64,000 bases of DNA from Streptomyces lunaelactis (lineage in GTDB: Bacteria > Actinomycetota > Actinomycetes > Streptomycetales > Streptomycetaceae): assembly GCF_003054555.1 (NCBI RefSeq), contig NZ_CP026304.1:3286001-3350000 (forward strand), read 5' to 3'. Positions 1 through 8,575 of the stretch are shown piece by piece. The notes under the pieces were generated by a model. That model was not told the origin of the DNA. It was given only the letters and a program-made list of their open reading frames with translations, and did no database searches. How positions within the stretch are numbered: the stretch's first letter is position 1; every line of letters begins with the position of its first letter. The translations under genes were made by a program, and so were the position numbers.

Positions 1-423
1 GGGCGGGGTGGCCGTCGGCCACACCCGGCAGGCCGCCGCGGCGTCGGACAGCGGCACCACGATGGTGGTGACAGGCCGCAAAGCCCCCATACGGGCGGGT
101 ACTTGGACCGAGTCCTTCAAGTGGAGCACGAGGGCGCTCGCCTCCCGTCCAGGCACCACGAGGTCGGACGAGGACGGCCGGTGGTCGTGTCGACCGGCAA
201 CCTCGACCCGCCGGACAGCCCTGAGGGGGATCTCCACGCTGCGGCGCAGCCCCCAGCGAAGGACGATGCGCCCATGGCCCAGGGTGTGGGGTCGTACCCG
301 GCCGGCGGTGGCGAACGCCGCGGCCGCGGCGGCGGCGGCACACAGATCCGCCCGTGCCTCAATGTCCTTGGCCAGGAGGAGCTCCGGTCCGTGCCGGAAC
401 CCGGAAGGCGTGGTGTCCGTCAT
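1..423 (-). CDS. Partial conserved hypothetical protein, divergent from TetR regulator
   Basis: The frame is open for 141 codons from an ATG at 423 to the left edge of the window, so the C-terminus is missing. The start is supported by an AGGAGGA ribosome binding site about 7 bases upstream. The visible part has an alanine-rich stretch at residues 29-40 and then a region (about 50-75, with WGLRRSVEIPLRAVRRVEV) that resembles a small beta-rich PH-like fold; no signal peptide or membrane segment is seen in this part. I do not recognise the family. It shares an intergenic region holding two perfect operators with the TetR gene at 528, so it is the most likely target of that repressor (inference). 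Confidence 0.6.
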   Translation of the reverse strand, partial: MTDTTPSGFRHGPELLLAKDIEARADLCAAAAAAAAFATAGRVRPHTLGHGRIVLRWGLRRSVEIPLRAVRRVEVAGRHDHRPSSSDLVVPGREASALVLHLKDSVQVPARMGALRPVTTIVVPLSDAAAACRVWPTATPP

Positions 424-464
424 GGTGTGTTCCTCCTACGGTCGGTAGGGCCCGCGCTAATATT

Positions 465-505
465 CGGACCGTTGGTCCGGATTCAATATGCGGACCATCG
501 GTCCG
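465..505. promoter_or_regulatory. Twin palindromic TetR operators
   Basis: Two perfect inverted repeats of the form CGGACC-N3-GGTCCG lie at 465-479 and 491-505, with centres 26 bp apart, in the gap between the divergent gene ending at 423 and the TetR gene starting at 528. Six-base half-sites with a short spacer are typical for TetR-family operators. The spacing of about two and a half helical turns suggests two dimers on different faces of the helix. The second site ends 22 bp before the regulator start, which points to autorepression. Confidence 0.75.
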
Positions 506-527
506 ATTTTCTGGTCGAGGAGGAACC

Positions 528-1124
528 ATGCCGCCCGCACGCAAGGAGCGAGCCGACGCCGCCCGCAACCGGGAGGCGGTGCTGACCGCCGCAGCACGCC
601 TGTTCACCGAGCGCGGCGACCCCGACCGCGTCTCCATGGATGACATCGCCGCGGCCGCCGGAGTCGGCAAGGGCACGCTCTTCCGCCGCTTCGGCGACCG
701 CGTCGGACTCGTCAAGGCCCTCGTCGAGCAGCGCACCGAACAGCTGAGGGCCGATGTCGTCGCGGGCCCCCCGCCGCTCGGCCCCGGCACCCCGGCCGGC
801 GAACGCGTCCTCGCCCTCCTCGACGCACTGCTGAGCCTGAAGCTCGAAACCCGCCCACTGATGCTCGCCCTGGAGAGCGCGGGCAGCGGCAGCCCGTACC
901 TGAACGACGCCTACGCGCTGTGGCACGCACAGCTCGCCTCGCTGCTGGCCGAGGTCCGCGGCGAGCGGGACGCCGACTACCTCGCTCATGCCCTGCTGGC
1001 CGCCGTACGCAGCGACCTCATCGAGCACCTCGCCACGAGCGGCACCTCACCGCAGCACATCCACGACGGAGTCGACGCGCTCGCCCGCGCCGTGCTGGCG
1101 GCGCCGGCGCCGGGAGGGGCATAG
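528..1124 (+). CDS. TetR/AcrR family transcriptional repressor
   Basis: This 198-residue protein has the N-terminal TetR helix-turn-helix at about residues 12-60: AVLTAAARLFTERG, then MDDIAAAAGVGKGTLFRRF, the recognition-helix signature of the family. The C-terminal half is an all-helical ligand and dimer domain that gives no clue to the ligand. The ATG at 528 follows a GAGGAGGAACC ribosome binding site; the longer upstream frame would run through the operators and the divergent gene and is rejected. Two perfect palindromes lie just upstream, so it probably represses itself and the divergent gene at 1-423. Length is normal for the family. Confidence 0.93.
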   Translation: MPPARKERADAARNREAVLTAAARLFTERGDPDRVSMDDIAAAAGVGKGTLFRRFGDRVGLVKALVEQRTEQLRADVVAGPPPLGPGTPAGERVLALLDALLSLKLETRPLMLALESAGSGSPYLNDAYALWHAQLASLLAEVRGERDADYLAHALLAAVRSDLIEHLATSGTSPQHIHDGVDALARAVLAAPAPGGA

Positions 1125-1230
1125 TGGGCGGTCATCCGCGGCCGCACTGAACACTTCCGTCCCGCCGCACGTATTCAACGGCAACCTCCCCTGGTTGCTG
1201 GGCGCGTGACCGTACGACGGCAGGAAGCGG

Positions 1231-2610
1231 TCACGCGCCCAGCGCGTGCGCCAGCGTGTAGATCAGCAGGCCGGCCAGCGCGCCGACCACCGTGCCGTTG
1301 ATCCGGATGAACTGCAGATCGCGGCCGATGTGCGCCTCGATCTTCCGCGATGTGTGCTCCGCGTCCCAGCTCGCGACCGTCTCCGAGATCAGCGAGGTGA
1401 TCTCGGCGCGGTACGTGGTCACCACGTACACCGCCGCCTCCTCCACCCAGCCGTCCAGCTTCGACTGCAGCCGGCCGTCCGTCGCCAGCCGCGCGCCCAG
1501 CGACAGCAGCGAGGCGCGGGCCCGCAGCCGCAGCTCGCTCCGGTCGTCCTCCGCCGCCGAGATGATCATGGCGCGTACGGAGGACCAGGCCGAGGCGATC
1601 ACGTCCTGCACCTCGGAACGGGACAGCAGCTCCGACTTCATACGCTCCACCCGGTCCCGGGTGTCCGTGTCCGACTGGAGGTCGGCCGCGAAGTCCGTCA
1701 GGAAGCGGTCGATCGCTCCGCGCGCCGGGTGCTCGGGCATGTCCCGCATCTCGGTGACGAAGCGCAGCAGTTCCTTGTAGACGCGTTCGCCGACCCGCTT
1801 GTCCACGAAGCGCGGCGTCCAGCCCGGCGCCCCGCCCTCGACCGCGTCCAGCACCGAGTCCGCGTGCAGGACGAGCCAGTCGTGGGCGCGGGCGCAGATC
1901 AGGTCGACGGCACGGTGGTGGGCGCCGTCGGCGACGACCTTCTCCAGGGTCTTGCCGACGCCCGGGGCGATCTCCGCGCTGTCCGCGCGGCGCGTGATCG
2001 CCTCGCCGACGACCGCCTGGACGTCGGAGTCGCGCAGCACGGCCAGCGCGCCGCGCAGGGCGGTGGAGAGCTCGGCGGTGACCCGGTCGGCGTGGGCGGG
2101 TTCCGCGAGCCAGGCGCCGAGGCGGCGGCCGATGCCGAGGGCGTGCAGCCGGGTGCGTACGACGTCGCCGGAGAGGAAGTTCTCGCCGACGAAGGAGCCG
2201 AGGGTGGTGCCGAGCTGGTCCTTCTTGTTCGGGATGATCGCGGTGTGCGGGATGGGCAGGCCGAGCGGGTAGCGGAAGAGGGCGGTGACCGCGAACCAGT
2301 CGGCCAGGGCGCCCACCATGCCCGCCTCCGCCGCGGCGGCGACATAGCCGGCCCAGGGGCCCGCTCCCGAGTTCTTCGCCCAGGTGGCGAGTACGAAGAT
2401 GAGGGCGACCAGCAGGAGCGCGCCGGTCGCCGTCGTCTTCATCCGGCGCACGCCACGCATCTTCTCCGCGTCCGCGTCGGTGTACGCGAAGGAGGGGAGG
2501 GGCGTGCGGGCGCGGGCCCCGGCTGCCCGGTCCTTGCCCGGCCCGTCCTCGGCCGCCGGGTCCTTGTCGGGCCCGCCGCCGTCGAGCTGTTCCCGTTCTG
2601 TACGTTCCAT
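1231..2610 (-). CDS. DUF445 family membrane protein
   Basis: A 459-residue protein of the DUF445 (YjiN-like) family. It has a charged Glu/Asp/Arg-rich N-terminus, a first membrane segment at about residues 65-82 (TGALLLVALIFVLATWA), then the family-typical segment with GMVGALADWFAVTALF, FRYPLGLPIPHTAIIPNKKD and SFVGENFL, a long helical cytoplasmic region, and a last membrane segment at the C-terminus (VVGALAGLLIYTLAHALGA). The biochemical role of the family is unknown. The ATG at 2610 is chosen over a GTG at 2619. It stands alone and is convergent with the TetR gene. Confidence 0.88.
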   Translation of the reverse strand: MERTEREQLDGGGPDKDPAAEDGPGKDRAAGARARTPLPSFAYTDADAEKMRGVRRMKTTATGALLLVALIFVLATWAKNSGAGPWAGYVAAAAEAGMVGALADWFAVTALFRYPLGLPIPHTAIIPNKKDQLGTTLGSFVGENFLSGDVVRTRLHALGIGRRLGAWLAEPAHADRVTAELSTALRGALAVLRDSDVQAVVGEAITRRADSAEIAPGVGKTLEKVVADGAHHRAVDLICARAHDWLVLHADSVLDAVEGGAPGWTPRFVDKRVGERVYKELLRFVTEMRDMPEHPARGAIDRFLTDFAADLQSDTDTRDRVERMKSELLSRSEVQDVIASAWSSVRAMIISAAEDDRSELRLRARASLLSLGARLATDGRLQSKLDGWVEEAAVYVVTTYRAEITSLISETVASWDAEHTSRKIEAHIGRDLQFIRINGTVVGALAGLLIYTLAHALGA

Positions 2611-2707
2611 CCGCTCCACCCGTCCGCGCGCCCCGTACGCATTGTCCCTATCTCAGGTACTCCCGGGACGCACATCGAGTTCCCGTGACATGTCGCATGA
2701 TGTGCTC

Positions 2708-3958
2708 ATGAACAAACGCCGCGGGTACGCGACACTCGCTGCCCTCACGGCCGTCGTTGCCCTCATATGCGGCGCGATATACCTCGGAGTCGGTGCCGCG
2801 GCGGGCACCCCGCCCCGTACGCCCACCGCCGCGCCCGCGGTCTGGGTCGGCACCTGGTCCGCCGCCCCCGCGAAGGCCTCGCCGGCCAAAACCGCGGCCA
2901 CAGCCGAGTCCGGAGCCGGCGGACACCACGCGGGCAGCTCCGTACGCAATGTGGTGCACACCAGCATCGGCGGCACCGCCGCCCGGATCACCCTCACCAA
3001 CCTCCTCGGCAGCCGGCCCCTCACCATCGACCAGGTCTCGATCGCCCTGCGCTCCGGCCACGGCCCCGCGGCCCTTCCCGGCACCCTGCGCCGGGTGACG
3101 TTCCACGGGGCGGGCGGCGTCACCGTCGCGGTCGGCGGGCAGCGCGTCAGTGATCCCGTCGCGCTGGAGATCCCGTACGACAGCGATGTGCTGGTCACCG
3201 TCCACTCCGCCGCTCCCGGCGGGCTCGTCACCGTCCACCCGCAGGCGCGCCAGACCTCGTACGTCGCTGACGGCGACCGTACGCAGGACCCCGGCCCGGA
3301 CGCGTACACCCGGCGGACCGGCGCCTGGCACCACCTCACCGCCGTCGATGTGCTGACCCGGGACGCGCGCGGCGCGGTCGTCGCCATCGGCGACTCGATC
3401 ACCGACGGGGTCACCTCGACCTCCGACGCCAACCGCCGCTGGCCGGACGTCCTCGCCGACCGGCTGCGGGGACGCTACGGCGTGCTCAACCAGGGCATCA
3501 GCGGAAACCGTCTCCTCACCGACGGCCGGGGCCCCAGCACGCTCGCCCGCTTCGAGCGCGATGTGCTCGCGCAGAGCGGGGTCAGGACGGTGATCGTCGC
3601 GATCGGCATCAACGACCTGCTGCGGGAGCCGGGCACCGGCGCCGACCGGATCACGGCCGGGTTCACCGAGCTCACCCGCCGGGCACACGCGCGCGGACTG
3701 CGCGTGATCGGCACGACCCTGCTGCCCTGCGACGGGCACCACCGCTGCACCCCGGCCCTCGATGCCGTGCGGGGCAAGGTCAACGCCGCCGTCCGTACGG
3801 GCGGGATCTTCGACGCGGTCGTCGACTTCGACCGGGCGCTGCGGGATCCGTACGCACCCGCCCGGCTGCGGCCGATGTACGACTCCGGGGACCATCTCCA
3901 CCCCAGCGACGCGGGTTACGCGCGGATGGGCAGGACCGTGGACCCGGCGCGGCTGTGA
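2708..3958 (+). CDS. Secreted SGNH/GDSL-family hydrolase
   Basis: A 416-residue esterase or acetylesterase-type enzyme expected outside the membrane. A positively charged start and hydrophobic segment (about residues 8-30) form a signal peptide or anchor. The middle carries a beta-rich region beginning WVGTWSAAP. The catalytic part shows all SGNH blocks: GDSITDG with nucleophile Ser230, NQGISGN (block II Gly), GINDLL (block III Asn) and DHLHPSD with Asp395 and His398 completing the triad. The ATG at 2708 gives a good signal peptide; an in-frame ATG at 2690 adds six residues and cannot be excluded. Substrate is unknown; relatives act on acetylated polysaccharides or lipids. Confidence 0.88.
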   Translation: MNKRRGYATLAALTAVVALICGAIYLGVGAAAGTPPRTPTAAPAVWVGTWSAAPAKASPAKTAATAESGAGGHHAGSSVRNVVHTSIGGTAARITLTNLLGSRPLTIDQVSIALRSGHGPAALPGTLRRVTFHGAGGVTVAVGGQRVSDPVALEIPYDSDVLVTVHSAAPGGLVTVHPQARQTSYVADGDRTQDPGPDAYTRRTGAWHHLTAVDVLTRDARGAVVAIGDSITDGVTSTSDANRRWPDVLADRLRGRYGVLNQGISGNRLLTDGRGPSTLARFERDVLAQSGVRTVIVAIGINDLLREPGTGADRITAGFTELTRRAHARGLRVIGTTLLPCDGHHRCTPALDAVRGKVNAAVRTGGIFDAVVDFDRALRDPYAPARLRPMYDSGDHLHPSDAGYARMGRTVDPARL

Positions 3959-3984
3959 CGGCGGGCGCTCGCTAACCTCCTCGG

Positions 3985-5121
3985 ATGCGCATGCGCGAAT
4001 GGTTCAGGCGGGGCGGGCGGCGTCGGGTCATAGCCGTCGGGCTGCCGGTCGTGATCGTGGCGGCCGCGGCCACAACAGCGGTGGTACTCACGGGTGAAGG
4101 CGACGAGAAGCCCTGCTGGAAGGTCCCGGCGGCGACCGCGGCACTCGCCGCCGATCCGGCGGCGGCCACCAAAGCCCTCGACCCCACTGACGATCTGTCC
4201 CGGTACGAGGTCATGAGCGAGCTGCTGAGCGAGGAGCATCTGCACGCCTGCGACGGGCAGGGCGCGATCCTCGGCAAGGTCGTCCTGAACGGGGCGACCG
4301 GCGGCGCGGGCAAGCCCCACACCCTGGCTCAGGCACGCGTCGCGTACGCTGCCGCCTCGGCGCTCTCCGAGGACAGCGAGCCGCTGCCCGCCGGAATGAG
4401 TCCGTACGTCGCGCGCCTGCTCGCCGACTACATCATCGACGTACAGCGCACCTGGTACGGCATCCCCGACAAGCGCAAGTTCTCCCGGCCCGCCGGTACG
4501 TTCGAGGAGAGCCGCGAGTGGGCCGGGGAGTTCCCGGATCCGCGTGACGCGACGGCAGCCTTCAGCGTCGAGGACGATGTTCACGACACGGACGTGACGT
4601 TCGAGCGGGTCCTCGGGAGGATCACCGCCGATCCGGAGGCCTTCGCCGTCCTTTACGACGCCTACCGCGCCTACTTCGCGTACTACCTGGAGCGGCTGGA
4701 CCGCGACGGCGCGGTCCCCTCGCTGCGCGACGAGAAGAACAGCACGGGCAAGCTCGGGGCCGAACACGATCTGGGCATGGCTGCGCGCAACATCGGCTCA
4801 CTGGTGCAGCGGCGTGCCGACGCCGCGCAGGGCGGCACGATCCGCGATGCCGCCGCCTTCAACCGGGCGGTGTACGAGAACAGCAGGGGTACGTTCCCGG
4901 CCGCGTCCGGGCCGGTCACCAGTACGCCTCCGATGGGCGACATCACGCGACGCGCGGCGAAGGGCAAGGCGGAGCAGGAGGCCCAGCTGGACGGCCGGCA
5001 CCAGCTGTACGCCGTCCTGGAGCAGTGGGGGAAGGACCGCAAGGTGTCCGCGGGCCGGATCGCCGATCTGCGCGTCGAGATCGACGAGTCGTATCTCAAC
5101 GGGATGCTCGAAGCGCTCTGA
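3985..5121 (+). CDS. Membrane-anchored protein of unknown function
   Basis: A 378-residue protein with an Arg-rich start and one membrane segment at about residues 15-35 (VIAVGLPVVIVAAAATTAVVL), followed by an extracytoplasmic domain. The domain contains only two cysteines early on (EKPCWKV and LHACDGQ), which could form a disulfide, and is otherwise helical with many aromatic residues. It starts 26 bases after the SGNH hydrolase stop and may be cotranscribed. I do not recognise a family and see no catalytic motif. Streptomyces genomes contain many such anchored proteins. Confidence 0.78.
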   Translation: MRMREWFRRGGRRRVIAVGLPVVIVAAAATTAVVLTGEGDEKPCWKVPAATAALAADPAAATKALDPTDDLSRYEVMSELLSEEHLHACDGQGAILGKVVLNGATGGAGKPHTLAQARVAYAAASALSEDSEPLPAGMSPYVARLLADYIIDVQRTWYGIPDKRKFSRPAGTFEESREWAGEFPDPRDATAAFSVEDDVHDTDVTFERVLGRITADPEAFAVLYDAYRAYFAYYLERLDRDGAVPSLRDEKNSTGKLGAEHDLGMAARNIGSLVQRRADAAQGGTIRDAAAFNRAVYENSRGTFPAASGPVTSTPPMGDITRRAAKGKAEQEAQLDGRHQLYAVLEQWGKDRKVSAGRIADLRVEIDESYLNGMLEAL

Positions 5122-5131
5122 CTGCCCTCAA

Positions 5132-6009
5132 CTACCGTTTGGGTACGGGGAGTTCACGGCCCGGTAGGGCGAGGTCCGTGCAGCCGTGCCGCTTCACCTG
5201 GTCCTGCGCGAAGGCCGTGAGCAGCGCTCGCAGTTGCGGCCCCTTGATGCCCGGCACCTCATTGCGCGAACCCGCCTCGAAGTTGGCCGCCTCGGCGTCG
5301 CAGCGGGCTTTGGCCCGGCCCCACTCGGCGGTCAGCAGGGGCAGGGTCACCGAGCCGTCCGTCGACGAGGACGCCCGCTCGTCGGCGGCGTCCTTGAACG
5401 GGACCTCGCTCCAGTCCCCGTACGAGGCGTTGAAGAACATCGCCACGTCGTCGTCACCGTAGCGGTGGAGCTCGCAACGGCTCAACGGCGCGGCGTCGTT
5501 GGCGGCGATGCCCACCGTCCAGTTCGTGCCCTTGGGCAGCTTCGCACCGGCCAGCCAGCCGCAGGCGGTGCCGGCGGCGGCGGACAGGCTCACCGGCTTC
5601 GGCTCCTCGGGCAGCGCACGGGCCGGGGCCTTGAGCGGCTCGGCCCCGCAACCGAGCTGCTTGGAGGCCTCGTTGGTCAGAGCCACAGCGGTCCGCAGGG
5701 AGGCGTCGCGTTGGGCCTTCATCACGCCCCTCTCCGCCGAGGTACGCACGAGCAGGCGCCGCGGCCGGCCTTCCGCGAGCCATAGCTGAGCGCGCAGGAG
5801 TAGGTGCCCAGCTCCTTGCTCACGTACTCGTATTCGGAGGCCAGGTGCTGGTCGCCCGGTATCAGCTTGTCGACGGCCTCGTCCGGCATCGCCCCGCCGC
5901 ACGCCTGGCGCGCCAGCCACCAGTCGTCGGCGTACGGCTTCGCCCAATAGCCGACGGCAGCCAGCACGACCGCGGCGACCACGCCGACCTTGACCCACCG
6001 CGGCAACAT
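5132..6009 (-). pseudogene. Membrane-anchored unknown protein, interrupted by a frameshift
   Basis: The N-terminal part (from ATG 6009, MLPRWVKVGVVAAVVLAAVG, a membrane anchor, then a region with LIPGDQHLASEYEYVSKELG) is in one frame and stops after about 95 codons. The C-terminal part (with LGCGAEPL, GWLKD-like and CELHRYGDDDVAMFFN segments, ending at 5132) is in another frame. They join near 5755-5775 if one base is restored, since the downstream frame begins one base earlier. The intact protein would be about 292 residues, a size and layout like the neighbour at 3985. It is convergent with that gene, 10 bases apart. A sequencing indel is as likely as true decay. Function unknown. Confidence 0.65.
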
Positions 6010-6079
6010 CCCGCCCCCGTCGTACCGTCGAACCCGGAACACAGAACACAGACACTTGACCGACGGGACACTACCGGGC

Positions 6080-6772
6080 TCAGCCGAGCTCCTTGCGCTC
6101 GCCCTTCGTCAGCCTGTCCGCCTGCTGCGCACGCTCCGCCTTGAGCCGCTGCTTCTCCGCCCGGGTGCGCTTGCGCTCCACGCCCACCCCGCCCATGATC
6201 GCGAAGCCTGTGACGACCACGCGCGGCGCCGCCGGGTTCGGCTCCCCCACACTCTCGCCCTGCTGGCCGAAGCCGCCCATCAGGCCGATGCCCCTGACCT
6301 CGACGTTCAGCTCGGGGGGTACGACGACATGGACTCCGCCCATGATCGCGATGCAGCGGATCACGGTGTCGCGGTCCTCGAAACGGGCCTCCCGCAGATC
6401 GAGTTCGCCGCCGCCCATCAAGGTGAAGGTGGTGAACTTCCGGGCCACCGTCCAGGTGCCCTTCCGGCCGAACCCGCCCCAGAAGGCGAACGCCCCCTTC
6501 GAGGTCGCGGGACCGCCGACGCGCTTCGCCCAGCCGCCCGGCCCGGTGGCCGCCACCGGCGCCGACGCGCCCGCCACCGGCAGGTCACCCACCGGAAGGT
6601 CGCTGACCAGCGGCTCCAACTCGCCGTGCGTACGGGCCTTGTAGGCCGCGTCCAGACGCTGCTCGAACTCCTCCATGTCGAGCCGCCCCTCCGCCACCGC
6701 GTCACGCAGCCGCTCGGCCACTCGCTCACGCTCGGTGTCGGAGGCACGCATCTCAGGGAGTTCGCTCGTCAT
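6080..6772 (-). CDS. DUF1707 SHOCT-like domain protein with LiaF-like C-terminus
   Basis: A 230-residue protein. Residues about 8-60 are the DUF1707 domain: RASDTERERVAERLRDAVAEG, then RLDMEEFEQRLDAAYKA and the end motif LVSDLP, a short helical module common in actinobacteria. Residues about 110-210 form a repeated beta structure with several MGG turns (LMGGGELDLREARF, IMGGVHVVVPP, LMGGFG, IMGGVGV), like the C-terminal domain of LiaF cell-wall stress proteins. No membrane segment is visible. The C-terminus is Arg/Lys/Glu-rich. It lies 36 bases downstream of the ABC ATPase and reads the same way. Confidence 0.85.
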   Translation of the reverse strand: MTSELPEMRASDTERERVAERLRDAVAEGRLDMEEFEQRLDAAYKARTHGELEPLVSDLPVGDLPVAGASAPVAATGPGGWAKRVGGPATSKGAFAFWGGFGRKGTWTVARKFTTFTLMGGGELDLREARFEDRDTVIRCIAIMGGVHVVVPPELNVEVRGIGLMGGFGQQGESVGEPNPAAPRVVVTGFAIMGGVGVERKRTRAEKQRLKAERAQQADRLTKGERKELG

Positions 6773-6808
6773 ACCCGGCAGCCTAGGCCGTGTCTGACAA
6801 ATCCCGCC

Positions 6809-7768
6809 TCACAGGCCCGATCTCTCCGCGTACATCTTCGCGATCACCGCTTCGATGTCCGGCTCCCGGACCGACAGGTCCACCAGCGGGTACTGGGCCG
6901 CCAGCGCCGCCACCAGCGGAGCCGCCGACGCCGACGCCGGGAACGCCAGCCACTGCCGCGGCCCCTCCACCTTCACCGTCCGTGCCGAGTCCAGTGCGAC
7001 CGGCGGCAGTTCGCGCTCGAAGTCGACCACCAGCGTCCGCTCGCTCTCCCCCACCTCGTGCAGTCCGGCCAGCGCCCCGTCGTACATCAGCCGCCCGTGG
7101 TCGATGACCATCACACGCTTGCACAGCTGCTCGATATCGGTCAGATCGTGCGTCGTCAGCAGCACCGTCGTGCCCCGCTCGGCGTTCAGATCCCGCAGGA
7201 AGTCCCGGACCTTCGCCTTGGAGATCACATCGAGCCCGATCGTCGGCTCGTCGAGATACAGCACCTCGGGATCGTGGAGCAGCGCCGCCGCGATGTCCCC
7301 GCGCATCCGCTGCCCGAGCGAGAGCTGCCGCACCGGCACGTCCAACAGCTCGGCCAGATCCAGCAGTTCGACACAGCGGTCCAGGTTCTCGCGGAACCGC
7401 TTGTCGGGGATCCGGTACATCCGGTGCACCAGCCGGTACGAGTCCTTCAGCGGCAGGTCCCACCACAGCGTCGTGCGCTGCCCGAAGACCACCCCGATCC
7501 GCCGCGCCAGCCTCGTACGCTCCCGGGACGGATCGATGCCCGCGACCCGCAGCCGTCCGCCGCTCGGGGTCAGAATCCCCGTCAGCATCTTGATGGTGGT
7601 CGACTTCCCGGCGCCGTTCGGGCCGATGTAGCCGACCATTTCTCCGCGCGGCACGCTGAAGCTGATCCCGTCGACCGCCCGGACCTGATGCTTCTCGCGG
7701 CGCAGCCGGCCCGCCTTCCGCCGTACGTCGAAGACCTTCTCGACGCCCTCGAGCTCGATGAAGTCCAT
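6809..7768 (-). CDS. ABC-2 type exporter ATP-binding protein
   Basis: A 319-residue ATPase of the COG4586 type that powers two ABC-2 membrane subunits encoded just upstream. Visible motifs are Walker A GPNGAGKST at about 48-56, the Q-loop VVFGQRTTLWWDLP, signature LSLGQRMRGD at about 155 (an LSLGQ variant instead of LSGGQ, usual for this subfamily), Walker B EVLYLDEPTIGLD and the switch histidine in LLTTHDLTD. The transport substrate is unknown; relatives are annotated as daunorubicin- or ViaB-like exporters without proof. The gene starts 3 bases after the permease stop, so translation is probably coupled. Confidence 0.92.
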   Translation of the reverse strand: MDFIELEGVEKVFDVRRKAGRLRREKHQVRAVDGISFSVPRGEMVGYIGPNGAGKSTTIKMLTGILTPSGGRLRVAGIDPSRERTRLARRIGVVFGQRTTLWWDLPLKDSYRLVHRMYRIPDKRFRENLDRCVELLDLAELLDVPVRQLSLGQRMRGDIAAALLHDPEVLYLDEPTIGLDVISKAKVRDFLRDLNAERGTTVLLTTHDLTDIEQLCKRVMVIDHGRLMYDGALAGLHEVGESERTLVVDFERELPPVALDSARTVKVEGPRQWLAFPASASAAPLVAALAAQYPLVDLSVREPDIEAVIAKMYAERSGL

Positions 7769-7771
7769 GCC

Positions 7772-8575
7772 TCAGCTCCCTGTGCTCCGGTACGAACGAA
7801 GGCCCGCCCGCCAGGCGAGCGCGGCGAGCGCGCAGCACAGCCCGGCGACGAGCGGCGGCAGGAACGCCACCCAGCCGGGCACGCCCGCGGGGGCGTCGCG
7901 CCCCAGGACATACAGCGCGGGCAGCCAGTTGACGAAGGCCAGCGGCACCACGTAGACGACCCCGCGCACCAGGTCCTGCGCGAAGATCGTCGGCGGGTAC
8001 TGCAGCAGCGTATTGCCGCCGTACGTAAAGGAGTTGGTCACCTCCGACGCGTCCTGCGCCCAGAACTGGAACGACGCCCCCGCCACCATCACCGCCGAGA
8101 AGATCAGCGCGCCGCAGACCGCCATCAGCGGCACCAGCGCCACCTTCACGGCGGTCCATTCCACATCGAGGATCACCAGCGACCAGATCAGTATCAGCAG
8201 CCCCTGGGTGATCCGCCCGAGGCGGCGCAGCGCGAACCGGTCCGCGGCACACTGCGCCAGCACCGGCACCGGCCGCACCAGCAGCGTGTCGAGCGTCCCG
8301 TCCCGCACCCGCTTCCCCAGCCGGTTGACCTGGCCCATCGCGAGGTCCGCGAGCCCGAAGGAGGTGCTGGTGGTGCCGTACAGGAAGGCCACCTCGGCGA
8401 AGGAGAAGCCACCCAGACCGTTCACCTGACTGAACATCAGCACGATGACCACGAAGTCGAAGATCGTCGCCGTGAAGTTGCTGAAGGTGCTCATCGCGAA
8501 GGAGAAGCGGTACGTCATCGTCGACCGGATCCACATCGCCGCGATCATCCGGTACGTCCGCCAGGACTCACCCAC
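7772..8575 (-). CDS. ABC-2 type exporter permease subunit (COG3694-like)
   Basis: A 267-residue membrane protein with six predicted helices, for example FDFVVIVLMFS, GLLILIWSLVILDV, VCGALIFSAVMVAG and LPPLVAGLCCALAALAW. The segment GQVNRLGKRVRDGTLDTLLVRP is typical of this permease subfamily. The GTG at 8575 overlaps the stop of the upstream permease by eight bases; an ATG at 8548 is an alternative. It is the middle gene of the three-gene exporter operon 9368-6809. Confidence 0.88.
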   Translation of the reverse strand: MGESWRTYRMIAAMWIRSTMTYRFSFAMSTFSNFTATIFDFVVIVLMFSQVNGLGGFSFAEVAFLYGTTSTSFGLADLAMGQVNRLGKRVRDGTLDTLLVRPVPVLAQCAADRFALRRLGRITQGLLILIWSLVILDVEWTAVKVALVPLMAVCGALIFSAVMVAGASFQFWAQDASEVTNSFTYGGNTLLQYPPTIFAQDLVRGVVYVVPLAFVNWLPALYVLGRDAPAGVPGWVAFLPPLVAGLCCALAALAWRAGLRSYRSTGS

